Assembly: GCA_003344405.1 (NCBI GenBank)
Contig: NOWV01000150.1
Span: forward strand, 62,001 to 126,000
Reading direction: 5' to 3'
DNA length: 64,000 nt
Origin: Trichoplax sp. H2
Lineage: Eukaryota > Placozoa > Uniplacotomia > Trichoplacea
Under the pieces are notes generated by a model, which did no database searches, was not told where the DNA came from, and saw nothing but the letters and a program-made list of their open reading frames with translations. Made by a program: the position numbers and the translations under genes. Shown one piece after another: positions 1 through 13,203 of this stretch (within the stretch, counting starts at the first letter, position 1; every line of letters begins with the position of its first letter).

Positions 1-3000
1 GGAAGAATTCGTCGTGCTCGTGCGATTCTAGCTCATCTCCTGAAATGTGTCGCTGGCGCTGAAGCTACTTCTGTAGCGATAGGTGCTGGTGATGAAACCC
101 AGCGATCTCGTCAATTTAGCACAGATAGTAACGGTAGTCACAATAAATCATTTTCATTTAGTAGGAGTAGGAACGTAAGTACCAGCAGCTTCAAGGGTAT
201 TAATCCCGATGGTGATATAGAAGAAGAAAGAACGTTATCATTCTTACCTTTGCCTTTACACTTATTACTGCAAGCAGATCAGGAAAATTATAAGAAAGTA
301 AGATATCTTACTTAGAATAGCACTTTTGCTGCAGTAGATTTGATAGAATTAGATTAATAATCTTTGTTGTTCATTCATTAATTTTTGATAGTTATGTAAG
401 TTGGAAGGTGAGAAAGGGGTTGATAGCGCTGCAGGGTTCATGGATATAGACGATTACGATATGTTAAACTATGACGAGAATCCAAGTGCCTTGTCAAGTT
501 CTCCTAAAGGTGATGATATGGTAGCTAATAAAGAACTAGCAGAAAATCAGACGCTAACTCAGATTCGACAAAAGAGTTTAACGTATTTTGGAGTAGCACA
601 AGCGAAACTACTCGCTTCTAGTCTTGCTAAAATGCAACTCCCTGGTTTAACTAGCCTTGATCAACTATACCTGTTAACACTAGCTGAAGATATTGGATCA
701 ATTAAAGTTGAAATTGGAGCATTTTCTCATCAAGATAAAGATGAAGAAAGTACGTTTCAAACTACTAATCGAATGACAGCAGCAAGTTCCTTTACTAGTA
801 GCGATGGTGGTGGTTATGCTAATGTAGACAGATTGTCGTCTGGAAGTGGAGTTGAATCTGTTGATGATTGTGGCCTTCGGTTCCTTTTAGCGATGAGATT
901 GCATATAGCACTGAATCGTTCTTTACCTCCACGCTATCGGATGTCATTAGACAAACAGATGTCTACATCTAATTTTGCTTGGGCATTTCATTCTACTTCT
1001 GCTGAAGATTTGGTCGCTCTTATACCTGCTGTTCATCGTGGCGATCCCTCTTGGGAAGAACTTCGAATGGTTGGTGCAGGTTGGTGGATCAGGAGTAACG
1101 ATCTTTTAAGGCGATGTGTAGAAAAGGTCAGTAACATATATTAGGGATCGCAATATTTACCAAGATATTTCTTAAATACTTCTTTCCTGTTAAATTGTTT
1201 AAAGGTTGCAAGAACTCAATTTAATGCCAATCAAAATCCGTTAGATTGTGCGTTATTGTATTTGGCGATGAAAAAAAAGAGTTTAATAACAAACTTGTTT
1301 AAGTATGCCATGTAGATTACTCTGTACCTTATTGGTTTACATATGAAATGACTGATTAATATTATAAGCATCATTTTTTCTCGTATAGAACGGTTCAGGA
1401 TAGCAAGATGACCCAATTTTTTGCTCATAACTTTGCCGAAGACCGATGGAGAAAGGCAGCTTTAAAAAATGCTTATGTTCTTCTTGGACAGCAGCGTTTC
1501 GTGGTCGCTGCGGCATTCTTCTTACTTGGTGGATCTCTATGGGATGCTGTGGAAGTCTGTTTGAATCGATTAAACGATTACCAATTAGCACTTGTTATTA
1601 CAAGATTACATAGTGGTGATGACTGTAATAGTAATCAGACTTTATATCGGATCTTAAATGAATACGTATTAGGCAATGCTGATGACAATGAAGGATTACG
1701 AGATCCTTTCTTACGTAGTATTACCCATTGGTGGCTTAAAGACTATGCTATGTCATTAAATATTCTCCTCGATACTGTTAGTTCTAATGAAATTGACAGT
1801 GCAACTGGTTACGAAATCGTAAATCCTGATATATTTTACCTATATTATTATTTGCGACTTCATCCAGTAATTAAGAAGACTCGATTTGCTGCAGTTCCAG
1901 CATCCCTTCAACAGCCTAGTTCTGCAACAAGTGCTATCTTATCGAGAAGGGCATTATCTAAACCTAACAACAAGCCACTACTGTCGATTGTTACAAATAC
2001 TAATGCAAAATCCTCTTCAGTAGGTATTGGCGAAGATGGTTTATTATATAGGAAAGAGCGCCGACTATTCTTTGCTGCCGCTAACACTCATTTTAAAACA
2101 GGTTGTCCGGCTTTGGCATTAGAGATTCTCTCACTCTTGCCTGATACGCTTAAAGATGGTAGGAATGGTCGTCAAACTATTAAGGCAACTTCAGTAGTAT
2201 TATCACCTGCCCCTAGTAGTAGCGTACCAAACGAAATTATTCATACTGGTACATTCGGCACATTCGATTTCAATGATGGAAGTCAGCTACCTAGTACCTC
2301 AGCCAACAAAACTTCCAATGCTACTGACTTCGATTGGAGCCAGCCGGTATCGACTCAGCTTGAGAAAAAAACAAATGACTTTGACTACAATCAAACTACT
2401 TCAGATAAATCGAATGATAATGCCGCCAGCTTTGACTGGAGTCAGCCTGCTTCGGATACATTACAAGATAAGGGGAGCGATTTTGATTGGAGTCAACCAG
2501 TATCTAATAAAATTAATGATACTGAAGATACATTTGATTGGAGTCAACCAGTATCCAATAAAATTAATGACACTTCAGATACACTTGATTGGAGTCAACC
2601 TGTATCATCAAAATTGACAGAAGATCTAGATATGGAAAGCTATACAACCGGTCCAGACCTGAAAGTGACAAATGCCAGTGGTGTTGAGATTGACAATGAT
2701 ACTAATATTAATAAAGAAGATCAAGAACAGATTGGAGATACAAGTAAAAAGATGATAGAAGACAGCATGTTAGAACATTTAAAATTTTTTGCTTGCCTGA
2801 GAATATTATTAGAAGAACTAAGGGCTTTACCTGCGGATTGTGAAATTACAGGAAATACCAACCGTTTAAAATCCAGGCTTACTGAATTCTTAAAACAGGA
2901 ATTCGATGCCTTAGCTGCATTATGTGATTACTCCGGTGGTAATAAGGCAGAATTTGCTACATTAGAAGTAACTGATGATGACAAGCAAACTGAGGATACG

Positions 3001-6000
3001 AACGATACCGTAAATCAAAATAATGCAAGCAATACGCTTTCTGTTAATATTTCAGAAGATACATTATCTCACAAACGAGCAGTTGCTATAGAAAGGAAGA
3101 AATGGTTATTACGAAATCAAAAGTTGCTAGCAGCATTACTAAACTATTGCACTCTACATGGAGCAAATAGTTCAGGATTAACTACGATAAGGATGGGTAT
3201 ACTATTATTGCTTCATGAATCGCAACCTCTTTCGCAACAACAACAACAGCGTTTGTCGCTAATACCTCCGTCAGAAGTTCCCCCTTTAGTAACGTCAACA
3301 TTGTCTTCCTCTCCGTTATTTACCAACCCTATCTCACTAATTCGTTCCCTAACTAAAGATATTTTATTACCTCTATCGCAACTGAAGATGCCACCCAGCC
3401 CTGATCGTCCTGTGGGATCAATATCTGTACTGCTATCATTAAGTAGTACGTTGTCTTCGTGCATTTATCAATGCTTATGTTGCGATGTCTTTGACGGGGA
3501 ACAGGACCGCCACACGTTCAGTAGTCAACCATCCTCTCCTATCTTTAAGATAGCCTCATTTGAAAGTAATAATCGCCTCGATATGATCGAAAAATATCCA
3601 TATTCTCAACCTAGCAAGTGGCCGGGTATGCAGGCATTACGATCTCTCTTGTCTCGTGATGGTGCCGAAGAATCAACTGCGTTAAGAGTTCTACTGGTAG
3701 AGTGCTCTGTAGCAGTATATCTTACTTTGTTGGCTTCAGCATGGTCGGAGCATCTGCCAAATCAATTATTTCGTCTTATTGGTAATCCTTTAAGCGATAA
3801 AATGTGGTTAAAAGTATTTGGTGGAAGCGTAAAACTAACTCCAAAATCAACACAGAATAGTAAACCTCCCGGACATATTGATACTGCACGTCGACGATTT
3901 AATTATAAGGTATTTCAAAGTAGTGGAGATGCGGTAGACCATAAAAATACTCGTTCTGAAAAGTACATACCCCCGCAACTTCATCTCTTGGAATATTTCC
4001 TGACTAAGGTAAGCTGCTTACTTTATTCTATTATGAAGTACACATTTTTAGCGTATGAAGCTTTATGTATGATCTGCTGTGTATAATTTAATATTTTGAG
4101 AAGTAATTATTCCTAATGTCCAAATTTTGTTAACTTTAAATAGCCCGACATGACAGATAAGGAAATAAACTATGATTCTCAAGAGTCCGACGAGGAAAGC
4201 TGTGATGAACTTTCCGATGTTTACGACGATGATATTGACGGCGGATCGGATACTGAAAAAGAAGTGCAAGATCAAGCAAGATATGATAGCTTCAGTTGGG
4301 CGCTAATGAATTATGCAATTATTAAGTTTGTTTATAATAAATTTCAAACTCTATTAACTGTCGCTGGAATCGAGCTTTCAGGTTTGAAGTGTACTTGTCT
4401 TAGAATTACGTAATGAATACTATAGTTATTTTAACTTAATGTTGGTAACGTTGTATTTCTTTAGAATTACCTAGCTCGTCGTTGCTGTTATTTAATACGA
4501 TGAAAATGCTAGAGCGCTGGCAACGTGTGCTATTGGAAAATTTGGAGGCTTTCAACGGTCCGCCGTCTAATTTCATCAATTTTGTCGCTACTCCAATCCA
4601 AGAGGATAAATCGCGAGATGTTGCAGTTTTTAAGTACAAAGGCCTCCTTGAGCCTTTAAACACACCTTTCAGGTAAATAGATTACAAGAGTTAAAAATTA
4701 TGCCGTTATGCTTGCATATAAACCTTAAGCAATTTCGTTTTAGTGATAACCGAAAGGCAGGTGCTGAGGGAAGACTGTGGAAATGTTTACTGAAAGAGAC
4801 TCTAAGTGTCTTTGTTGATTACGTTTTCCGACAGCAAACAGGAACAGATAGTACTGTAAGTTACGAAGTAGTAGCATATTCGTACGATAAGATATACCTA
4901 AGTTACGAAAGAATTTTAATTGATACAAAATAAAATTAGCCGTTACGAAATTGAAGATTTAGTTGCATCCATTAGCAGCATGATTTAAATATTGCCGTAT
5001 TTTTCTTATCATGTCAATTTTCATAGGATCAAGAGAGTTGTAACACAGAAAGTACCAATACTACCGGAAATAATGCTGGCAGCAGTGGTCAAGATGAAGA
5101 AATTGTACTATTCAAGAGCGCCGAAGCTATGAATTCATTTTCTTTAAATAACGGGAATCGTAATTGTATAGTCGTAGCTGATAAAGAGGATCTAATTGAA
5201 CTTGACGTATCACCGATATTATGTCCAGATACATCCACTTGGATTGATGATAATGATGGTCTCGCTAATCAAGGGTAATATTTAAAATTGATTTCATATT
5301 TTGAGAAGAGAAATTGAAATTTCTTAATATGTATATGATTAATGTCTTCCTCCTGTGCTAAATTTTTAGAACTGGATCTTCCTTGAGTCTATCAGGAGCG
5401 GATGAATTCGTTATTATTAAATCAAATAATCAATCTTCTGTAAATTTTGGTTCGCATAGACAGTCTCAGGCTTTCTTACCTATTGCATCTGATACATCGG
5501 AGTCTCTGCAATGTGGGAAAGCAACTAATGTGGTATGACTACTTTTTTGTTGCATGCTTTATACACATTGTCTAAACAGGTGCTATCAATTATTTCTAGC
5601 TTTTGAAGAGACCATCCCAATTAGCGCGTAGAACAGATTCACACCCGCAGCTACCATTCTGTGAGTATCGTATAAGATCCTGGTCTAAAGCAATCATAAG
5701 TCTCGTAAAATGTTATATAAAATACAGAATAATAATAGTCTATTGGTCAAAAAATAGATATTTCTGGCTCACAAGATGGCAGTGTTCGATTATGGGAATA
5801 TGGTCATGCTCGTTGTTTATCCACTGCTAGAAAATCTCTCAGTCATTCTTCGCCTGTAACTGGAATTCATTTTACGCCTCAAGGCAATAAGGTAGAACAG
5901 TATGAATATGCGAGTACAGTACTTTGGCACGTAATTGATTACCGATATAAAAGAATTTTAGTATCGTATTATAGATCTGAATTGGACACGAATTAAACAG

Positions 6001-7097
6001 TTAAACATTTAAAAATTAATTCAAATTATTCTTATCTCCAAGTTTGGTGTTACTGATGGCAGTGGAACCCTGAGTCTTTGGCAACTTACAGGCAATTCGT
6101 CGAATTCGAAGCCATATATGGTACGTACTTAGGGCACATTCTTGTTATTATATGCATATTAATTAAATTGCCTTCTTGGAATCGACCAAGATAATTAATG
6201 TAGAATTTTTGGGTAGATGTTACGATGCCATAAAGCGGCAAATGATTTCGCTTTCGTTGGATCATCCAGCTTCATTGCTACAGTTGGTCAGTCACTGGAT
6301 GGAAGGTATGGGATTAATCAATTATCTTAATAGTACAATACGATTGACTTCTGGAACTATACCTTTACAGAAATCTGTGTTTATGGGATACACTTGTTCC
6401 TGTTAGAAGCGCACTAGTTAAAGGTATGGCTTCAAGTTTTTCGCTAACGAAGTGATTGGCAAAGACGTTTAATTCTATGCACTGTTCCTGTTTTTTATAT
6501 CGTTAATTTATAGGTTTCAATTGTCATGAAAATGGTGCTGGTGTTGTAGCTTATGCTCCGATGCGGCAAGTTATTATCACCGGCGGCAAAAGGGGATATA
6601 TATGTATCCTAATTACAAGTTATATTTTACATACTAATTCGATTAAGCCAAATTTCAAGCTATATTATATTCCTTGACGACTTGTTCTTAGCTGTTTATG
6701 ATGTGCGTCAGCGTCAGCTTCGATATTCATTCCTTGCGCATGATGCTACAATAAATTGTTTGACAATTGATGAAACTGAAGAATTTTTCATCACTGGTTC
6801 CTCGGATGGTGATATTAAGGTATACTAGATGTCCATTTATATAAATTTAAAGTTTCTATGATATAAGAAAGAGTGAGTAACATTCTTAAAAATGAATAGG
6901 TTTGGAATATGTCCTCACATGATGAACTTGGTAAATTTAACGGGATACACACAAGAAGCGGGATTTTCAAGACTGCAGGTATTGGCGTTACAAAGCTGGT
7001 TCTCCTGCCTCATGGACAATTATTTTCATCAGGAGGAGATGGAACGATTAAATTTCGAACGTTACCTGAGACAATAGTGCCACGTTATGATCGGTAA
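1..7097 (+). CDS. DMXL2: DmX-like protein (rabconnectin-3 alpha), 3' part
   Basis: Orthologue of DMXL1/2 (yeast Rav1), the scaffold of the RAVE/rabconnectin complex that assembles V-ATPase on acidic and synaptic compartments. The 5' end lies outside the window. Exons read: 1-297, 401-1126, 1205-1302, 1389-4008, 4144-4381, 4465-4672, 4744-4855, 5027-5274, 5370-5532, 5600-5660, 5758-5891, 6043-6120, 6217-6305, 6371-6423, 6514-6603, 6692-6819, 6900-7097. All junctions keep frame, giving 1846 residues. The first 500 or so residues match the Rav1p C-terminal region (GRIRRAR at the start; HNFAEDRWRKAALKNAY near 1420). A long low-complexity linker with DWSQP repeats follows. WD repeats form the last 260 residues (SGSQDGSVRLWEYGH, TGSSDGDIK, SSGGDGTIKFRTLP). 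DMXL1 versus DMXL2 cannot be separated; this is probably the single pre-duplication gene. The 2.6 kb exon is exceptional for this window. Confidence 0.95.
2326..2612 (+). repeat. In-frame DWSQP repeats inside DMXL
   Basis: Five copies of a DWSQP motif plus a degenerate copy (DYNQT) lie within about 95 residues of the large DMXL exon. The last copies are near-identical at DNA level with a unit of 51 bases (17 residues), for example from 2496 and from 2547. The segment is acidic and rich in Ser, Thr, Asn and Asp, so it is probably disordered. The repeated aromatic-acidic motif could be a short binding motif; that is inference. Confidence 0.85.
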
Positions 7098-9046
7098 AGG
7101 AGAGTGTAATAGCCATGGAGGCACTTATTTAATCCGATAGTGTTAAGATACATGTATGTATGGTACTGTATAAATTTGTCCGAACTATCTTTCAAGAACA
7201 TCATATTTATAATTTATGAGACGGAACTATTATTTCATGAACACTTTCCTATATACAGTAGTATCATTTCCATAAGATTAGCAGAGCCTTCTTTAAACAC
7301 TACTAGATTAAATTGATATAAGTGATACTTTCATGCTTAACTGCTTTACACAATATATATTATATTTGTATGTACAGTATAATAGCACCCTAAATTATTT
7401 TACGTAAAAAATTTTTACACTACTTATGATTAATAAAGAACTGTCTCAGTCAGAGTTTCTGTACGTTTTTAATAATTTTGTACTTTAGCTTGCATTGCAC
7501 AAAGATGACAACTACCTCAAATACGGTATTACAATATCGGAGGATTTATTACAAGTACAGTATTTAATATTCAACTGGATATCGTGGTCATTAATTTACT
7601 ACACTTTAACGAAAGAATAAAATTTATTTAACGCCTGAATTAATCGATTTTTGCTTTGATGTACAGTACAGTCATACAGTTATGCTAAATCTTACGTTAA
7701 TTCGAGTGGATTAATGCAGAGTTATTTATGTGTATTTGCTATATTGATAAGAACTGACATTTAATCGGTCATTAGCTTAATGGTGCTATTGCTATTTAAT
7801 TTAATCTATATAGTACAATACTAAGCTTACACGATTACAACATAAAGGCTCATTATAAATAAGTTAAACTTTAATCATCAAGAAAAATGATATCGTTAAT
7901 AAACTTCTGTGTGTGACGTGCGCGTTTAAAGTCTAACATTGGTAACCTGATTCTGTAAAAAAGAAGATAGATGATTCCGTAAACGTGATCATTTTAAGTA
8001 TGACACAGGTATTGATGATATCTTGTAGTCATGCAGCATATTGTTGTATATATTGGACACATTTCAAATCATCATCTAGTCTAATCTACGTGATGCATCA
8101 ATACTTGTATAAAACAGATCTTGGCCATATGAATAGCAGAGAAATTTTGATTGCACGTCTAGTAGCAAAACAGAGCTTTATTTCGAGTTTCTCTATATTA
8201 ATAGCGACCCTAAAGTAACGTTGATACATTTTCAGCAAAAGGCTACATTAATCTAGCAGGCATAAGTAACTACTAGTGATAGTTATTATGCATATGCTCT
8301 GTAGATTTAATACTATGTTGTCCTTCTAATATGTAATAAGTGTATACTTGATACATAATTTAAACCAATATTCTTGTTTGATAGAATGGGTCAGAAACAC
8401 ATTCAGTAAAATATGATGATTTAAAAGTGTTGTCATCTTTAAATTACTGCTATAGTTAAGGTATAGCACTTTCTAACGTTATTCATTCTAAGTATACAAT
8501 GTAATAAGTACCAGCGGCTAGATAACCAAAGTATTAACAGATTACAAATAGATCTCAGTTTATTTCAAAACTAATCACTTTTAAACGTCCATACTAAAAA
8601 GCTACGGCGGGATTAATGATCCCAAAGGGTTATACGAATACTTTGGTATTTCATGGCAAGTACACTTATAGCATCAACCAAATTAAACAGTTAACTAAGC
8701 AATAATAATCTATATAAGAATATTCGAAATCGCTAGAGCTAAGATCTACCATAAGTTAAATGTCTTCATTTTAAGTTATAGTATTTTAATAGCATTATGG
8801 ATTCATATATATGTATGGTGAATTATTAAAATTCACATTCCGAGCTGTTACTGTGACAATTTGTAATCTTTCTCCTTTGGAAATGCAACCAAGCCACGTA
8901 GAATGCAAGAAAATGAGCAGCCTTTAAAAAGTGCTTTACAAAACGTTGAAATAATTACTAAGCAAACTGGCTAGGTAACTAGTCAAATCTATCAGGGTGA
9001 TGCTAATGAAGTACGTATAATATGATTTATGCAATAGGCGCCTACT
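7098..9046. other. Intergenic between convergent DMXL and PEX11
   Basis: The 3' flanks of two convergent genes. No exon could be supported on either strand. The short open frame at 7985-8218 has no family resemblance and AT-driven composition. Confidence 0.6.
7432..7437 (+). terminator. Candidate DMXL poly(A) signal
   Basis: AATAAA 335 bases after the DMXL stop codon, the nearest good hexamer seen. Such hexamers are common by chance in AT-rich DNA, so confidence is low. Confidence 0.35.
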
Positions 9047-9959
9047 TTAGGAAGGGCTCAATTTAATGTCCTTATTTATCTGTACGAGTATTCCGATTAA
9101 GGAAGATATGACTCCAAAGACACCAATCATACCGGAAGAAAAATTGGAATAACCTAAACGAGTCATAGGAATCCAAAGATCACATTCATTCTTGATAAAA
9201 TCGAGCAATAAATCTTTTCGACGGCCAAACAAAGTAGGTATAAAACCAATAGTTTTAACAGTATCACCACTCGTATTGCGTGATTTTATAGGGTTGAAGA
9301 ATAACGTTATCATTTCGTAGATATCCCGCAATAAAGCTGTAATCAACGCAGCCAGCCAAAAACGAGATGCCAGCAGTGTAATTTTTTTCTTATCTAAAGA
9401 TCCTACACCAACATGAGCCAGCCAGACCAGGTGATCATGGAAGAGATATAGGGCCCGGCAGACATGAGAGACGGTTAGGGTCAGCTTGTATAGAAGATCG
9501 CCTAAACCTGAACATTTCCAGGCATTCAGGACCTCATCGATGGGTTTACCAATGCGAAAAACTTTTGTATTAAAACGTAAACAAACTTGTTAATATAGGA
9601 CAAGTTGAAGTAACACAATACAAATAGTCCTACAGTATTGATACTGGATCTATTGATGTAGTAAAACTACTAGCTGAAATGGCATAACTAAGTTTGCAAA
9701 TGGAAATAATGACTGTGGAGAGGAAAAGGCATTTCGCTGTTAGGTCCAATTCATTTAATTTAATTTAATGAAACTTTCTTTATTACACTACTGTACACGT
9801 GCCTATTATGCCAGCATACATTATGCATCACAGTACTACATACCTTTCCTTGCCATAGCTAAACTTGTAGATAATGTATTGATGACTTCAATCATCTTGG
9901 CGTTGTTAGGATTTCCTTCCAATAGCCAAGCGGCTATTTTAGAGCCATATTGGACGACT
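9047..9959 (-). CDS. PEX11B: Peroxisomal membrane protein 11 (PEX11), lacking first exon
   Basis: PEX11 proteins tubulate the peroxisomal membrane and recruit fission factors. Two exons are clear on the minus strand: 9844-9959 and 9047-9561, joined in phase (MARK then VFRIGKPIDEVLNAW). The first gives QYGSKIAAWLL, the usual N-terminal amphipathic region. The second gives SHVCRALYLFHDHLVWLAH, then LLRDIYEMI. It ends with LLLDFIKNECDLWIP, a glycine-rich hydrophobic stretch (GMIGVFGVISSLIGILV) typical of the C-terminal membrane segment, and stop TAA at 9047-9049. Size and the C-terminal pattern fit the alpha/beta subgroup rather than gamma. The upstream exon with the start codon, expected to hold a GRDK-like motif and end in phase 2, was not found with confidence. 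It should lie above 9960. Confidence 0.88.
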
Positions 9960-10882
9960 CTATAAAGTCAACAGGAAGAACGTAGTCGATCAGTTCAGCG
10001 TGCCCGTACGGACAAATGTTATTATTTATTTTTATTATAAACTTGCAATTGCTGCAATGGAGGTGAGAGGTTCCCCAACTACCGGAGTACTGTTTGGTTC
10101 TACAACTACCGAAGTACTATAATTTGTTGATCTTATTCGTCATTCTATGCTAAAACTGCTACGATCAAATAGCAGCATTTCATAGGGAAAGATGACAAAA
10201 AAAAAGTGGACGAGGTAGTCGTTTCGCTTGCCTGTTGTAGCAAAATCGGCTAGAAAGATATTTTTCTCGTAAGATTTTAAACTAGAAGTACAATAGGATA
10301 AATACTACTGTACACATACTTCATATTTATTCCATCAGCCGGCTATTACTGTCTTGTCTCGATCATTATACATGTTTATAACAGTAAAACAAAATACCGC
10401 ACTGGGTGTTGGACGTATCTCTATTATAAGAGTGTTGAGTGTATCTTGCTGTCGTATACTACGGACTTGTACGGTAATAATATCCAATTGTAAAAACTGA
10501 TTCTTGTAGCTGACATCGAATCTCGTAGCAGATCTGTGTTGCGAATATAAAGCAGTCATATCGTAGCTTCACAGTGGATTCTCAATTTTTAGGATTGAAG
10601 GGGAGGAGAAAAGGAACAGTAATGAAAACAAAACAAATCAATAAAGAAGCTGCTACCGTATTGGTGATTTTAATAATAATGTCAAGTTGAGATAGAATAC
10701 ACTTACAGTGGTGAAACTATTTCAATTCGACCCTTGAGTTTATGGATAACTTTCGACATGTACAATAAAGTGAATATGCCGTTATACTGGATCATTAAAT
10801 GGTATACTGGAAGTATCAGTATATCTATATTACTTACAGTACTATCAAGATGGTGAAATTGACCGCAGCGTTTGCGTTGCAG

Positions 10883-11027
10883 AAATGGAATAGGAATAGT
10901 GTCTAATATCGATGATGGTAGCATCCATTTTGAAAGCAAACTTAACGATGCTCCATCAGTAGGTTGTTTACAGTTTACTGGAGATGTAAAAGAGAACTTT
11001 GTCGTACAGTATTTCTGCTTTCGACAT
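10883..11027 (+). other. Orphan exon-like open segment
   Basis: An AG acceptor (ttgcag) is followed by 145 open bases and a GTAAAA donor-like site. The frame reads NGIGIVSNIDDGSIHFE, then PSVGCLQFTGDVKENF and ends near FRH. Amino-acid composition is protein-like, but no family is recognised and no partner exons were found. It may be a real exon of a small gene, a relic or chance. Confidence 0.25.
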
Positions 11028-12239
11028 GTAAAAACAAGCGCGTTCATATCGATTGCATCTACTCGTCAAGGTATTCTACAGTGCAGTTAATTGAACGTGC
11101 TTGTTAAGTCATTTGGTAATACAGTCATTATCCTCAACTATTAGGGCATCACACTATGCAGTATCCATTCTAAAGCATGCTTGCAATATCAGAACTAGCC
11201 TCTCATGCATTTTTTCCTCTGATTTTACATTAATTAGACATCTGATCATTTGAAATTTAAGACGATAAAATGATGCGTTGGTGATAGCGAATCCTATCGT
11301 AAAGCATACAAAGGGTTAAAGCACTTTATCGTTGAGCTATATCTACTATAACTGTCTTGCTTGAAAGTGAACATGTCAAGACAAGCTGACATCATACTGG
11401 CAAGACGCCAAAAGGACATCGATAAACTTGTCCAAGGGTAGAAAAATGAAAGCATTCCATAACTGCGTATTGCTTTTTACAGAGCAATGTAGAGTACACT
11501 TGATGTTACTGTACAATTCAGTTTGAAAAAAGAAGAAAGCAATCCATGTCTTGATTGATTGATTGATACAATAGCCTAGTTTCACTCTCTGGTGAACTAG
11601 AAATGGAACATTTGTAGGCAAAAAGAGGAAAAAAAATAAAAAACTGCTGGACCTTCTGTGTTGCACGCAAACGAATGTCCACAAGCTGATGCCCAAAATG
11701 CCTGCCTAGTCGATGCATCACAACACAAACCCTTCAATATGGATAAGTATTTATTCTCCCGTCTATACTAATCTCCAATCATTTACCTGCAAAGTTTATC
11801 TCTTCCTGCTGTTTGAGCTGCATATTTGACGTAGAATTCTGCATAAGACATGATGGATTACAATCTGCTGCTACGAGGAGTGTGGCGGAGATGGGAAAAA
11901 GGTCAAGCGAGAGCAATTTGCATTTGCTTACGGAGGTTGATCCAGGTCGACCGTCGACTACGTCCAGCATATCGACTGGAGCCTGACTTGATACGTTCCA
12001 GTAGCACGCCAATATTGATACAGAGGTCAAGCTGATGGTATTACTCTACCGTATCGTATTCATCATCGTACATTCGACTCTACCCTGAGCTCGACACTAA
12101 CTGCCCCGTTGCTTACCAAGCGCCATACTGCCACACTATCAAGCGCAGTATGAAAGCGATCTTCATCCACTTGTAGTTGCATCATCGGTCCCATTACATC
12201 TATCCGTCCGTCCGTATTCGTATCATTGTAGCAGAAAAG

Positions 12240-12690
12240 CCCCTACTGTATAGTACAGTACTGTACTGTACTGTACTGTACTGTACAGTAAGCGTGAACA
12301 GGTACTGTAGAGGTACAGTACTGTACGGCAGTTGTGGGTAGGTGTGGCATAGGCGCGGCTGGTAGTCGATGTCCAAGTCCGAGCGTCCGTATACGGAGCG
12401 GTCTCATTCTGTACAGTGTACGCACGGTAGATACAGTGCTAGCTAGATACTGTACACTGTACAATAGAGCGAATAGAACATCGATCCTGTCCGTCCGTAA
12501 TAGTACAAGTTTAAGACAAAAACCCCCCTACAAGTGCACATTCACCATGCACATTCAAAATACAGTACTGTAGGTATACTGTACTGTACTGTATACTGTA
12601 CTGTAATAGAACCATGTACTGTACACTGTAATACTGTATGACGACTGTACACTACTACTGTACATTACAAAAATATTTATACTGTACAGT
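12240..12690. repeat. CTGTA/TACAG palindromic repeat array
   Basis: Dense clusters of the pentamer CTGTA and its reverse complement TACAG, joined into self-complementary blocks such as TACTGTACAGTA. The longest perfect run is near 12254-12288, with further blocks at 12412-12460 and 12560-12690. The region can fold into cruciforms on both strands. Open frames over it (12243-12464 minus, 12334-12573 plus) are repeat translations, not genes. Confidence 0.9.
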
Positions 12691-13068
12691 AGAGATGGTA
12701 TTCTAGTCATACAGCGTGTATCAAAGTACGGTATTTTGCCACTTTGAAAAGCATCAACCAGTGATCTTAATAAGCAAAATACTGATTAAGAATGAAGAGT
12801 TGTTACATTCCATAGCATTTGAGTTACATTTGAACTTGATATCTAGTTTTTTTCTTTACATAGTCTTGCCTAATCATAAAATCAAATTAAACGCGAAATT
12901 TTCTACAGTACCAAGTAAAGACACTCGAGATGTTTTGCGCCAACACTCACTTTGCTGATAGCGTACTGTATATTGAACATTCTATCTAAAAGCTAATGAA
13001 ACAGAGAGCGTAATTAATATCCAACACTATCTGCAACAATAACGTAGCCTGACTGTACTGTACTGTAC

Positions 13069-13203
13069 CTGTGTGGAAATCCCTTCCGCAGGAAGGATTT
13101 CACTGCCAAATTGCATAGTTTGACGGCTATCTCCTGCAACTGCAACATCTCTCAAACATTTTAAGCTACAGCGATACAAATCCTGTCCTTCTCCAGCAGC
13201 ATT
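13069..13203 (-). other. Orphan exon-like open segment
   Basis: On the minus strand, 45 codons lie between a CAG acceptor and a CAG|GTACAG donor: NAAGEGQDLYRCSLKCLRDV then GDSRQTMQFGSEILPAEG. The mixed composition is unlike the AT-driven frames around it. A CTGTA block begins immediately after the donor. No family recognised; no partner exons located. Confidence 0.3.

Noticed and set aside
2273-2617. 114-residue frame inside DMXL
   Set aside because: Out-of-frame translation of the DWSQP repeat region.
9768-9965. 65-residue open frame on the plus strand
   Set aside because: Covers the PEX11 exon 9844-9959 in antisense; the minus strand carries the family match and splice signals.
10703-11047. 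114-residue minus-strand frame
   Set aside because: Overlaps a plus-strand exon-like segment with better splice signals; no family match on the minus strand. Neither is certain.
12240-12690. CRISPR-like repeat array
   Set aside because: Pentamer satellite without unique spacers, in an intron-containing eukaryotic genome.
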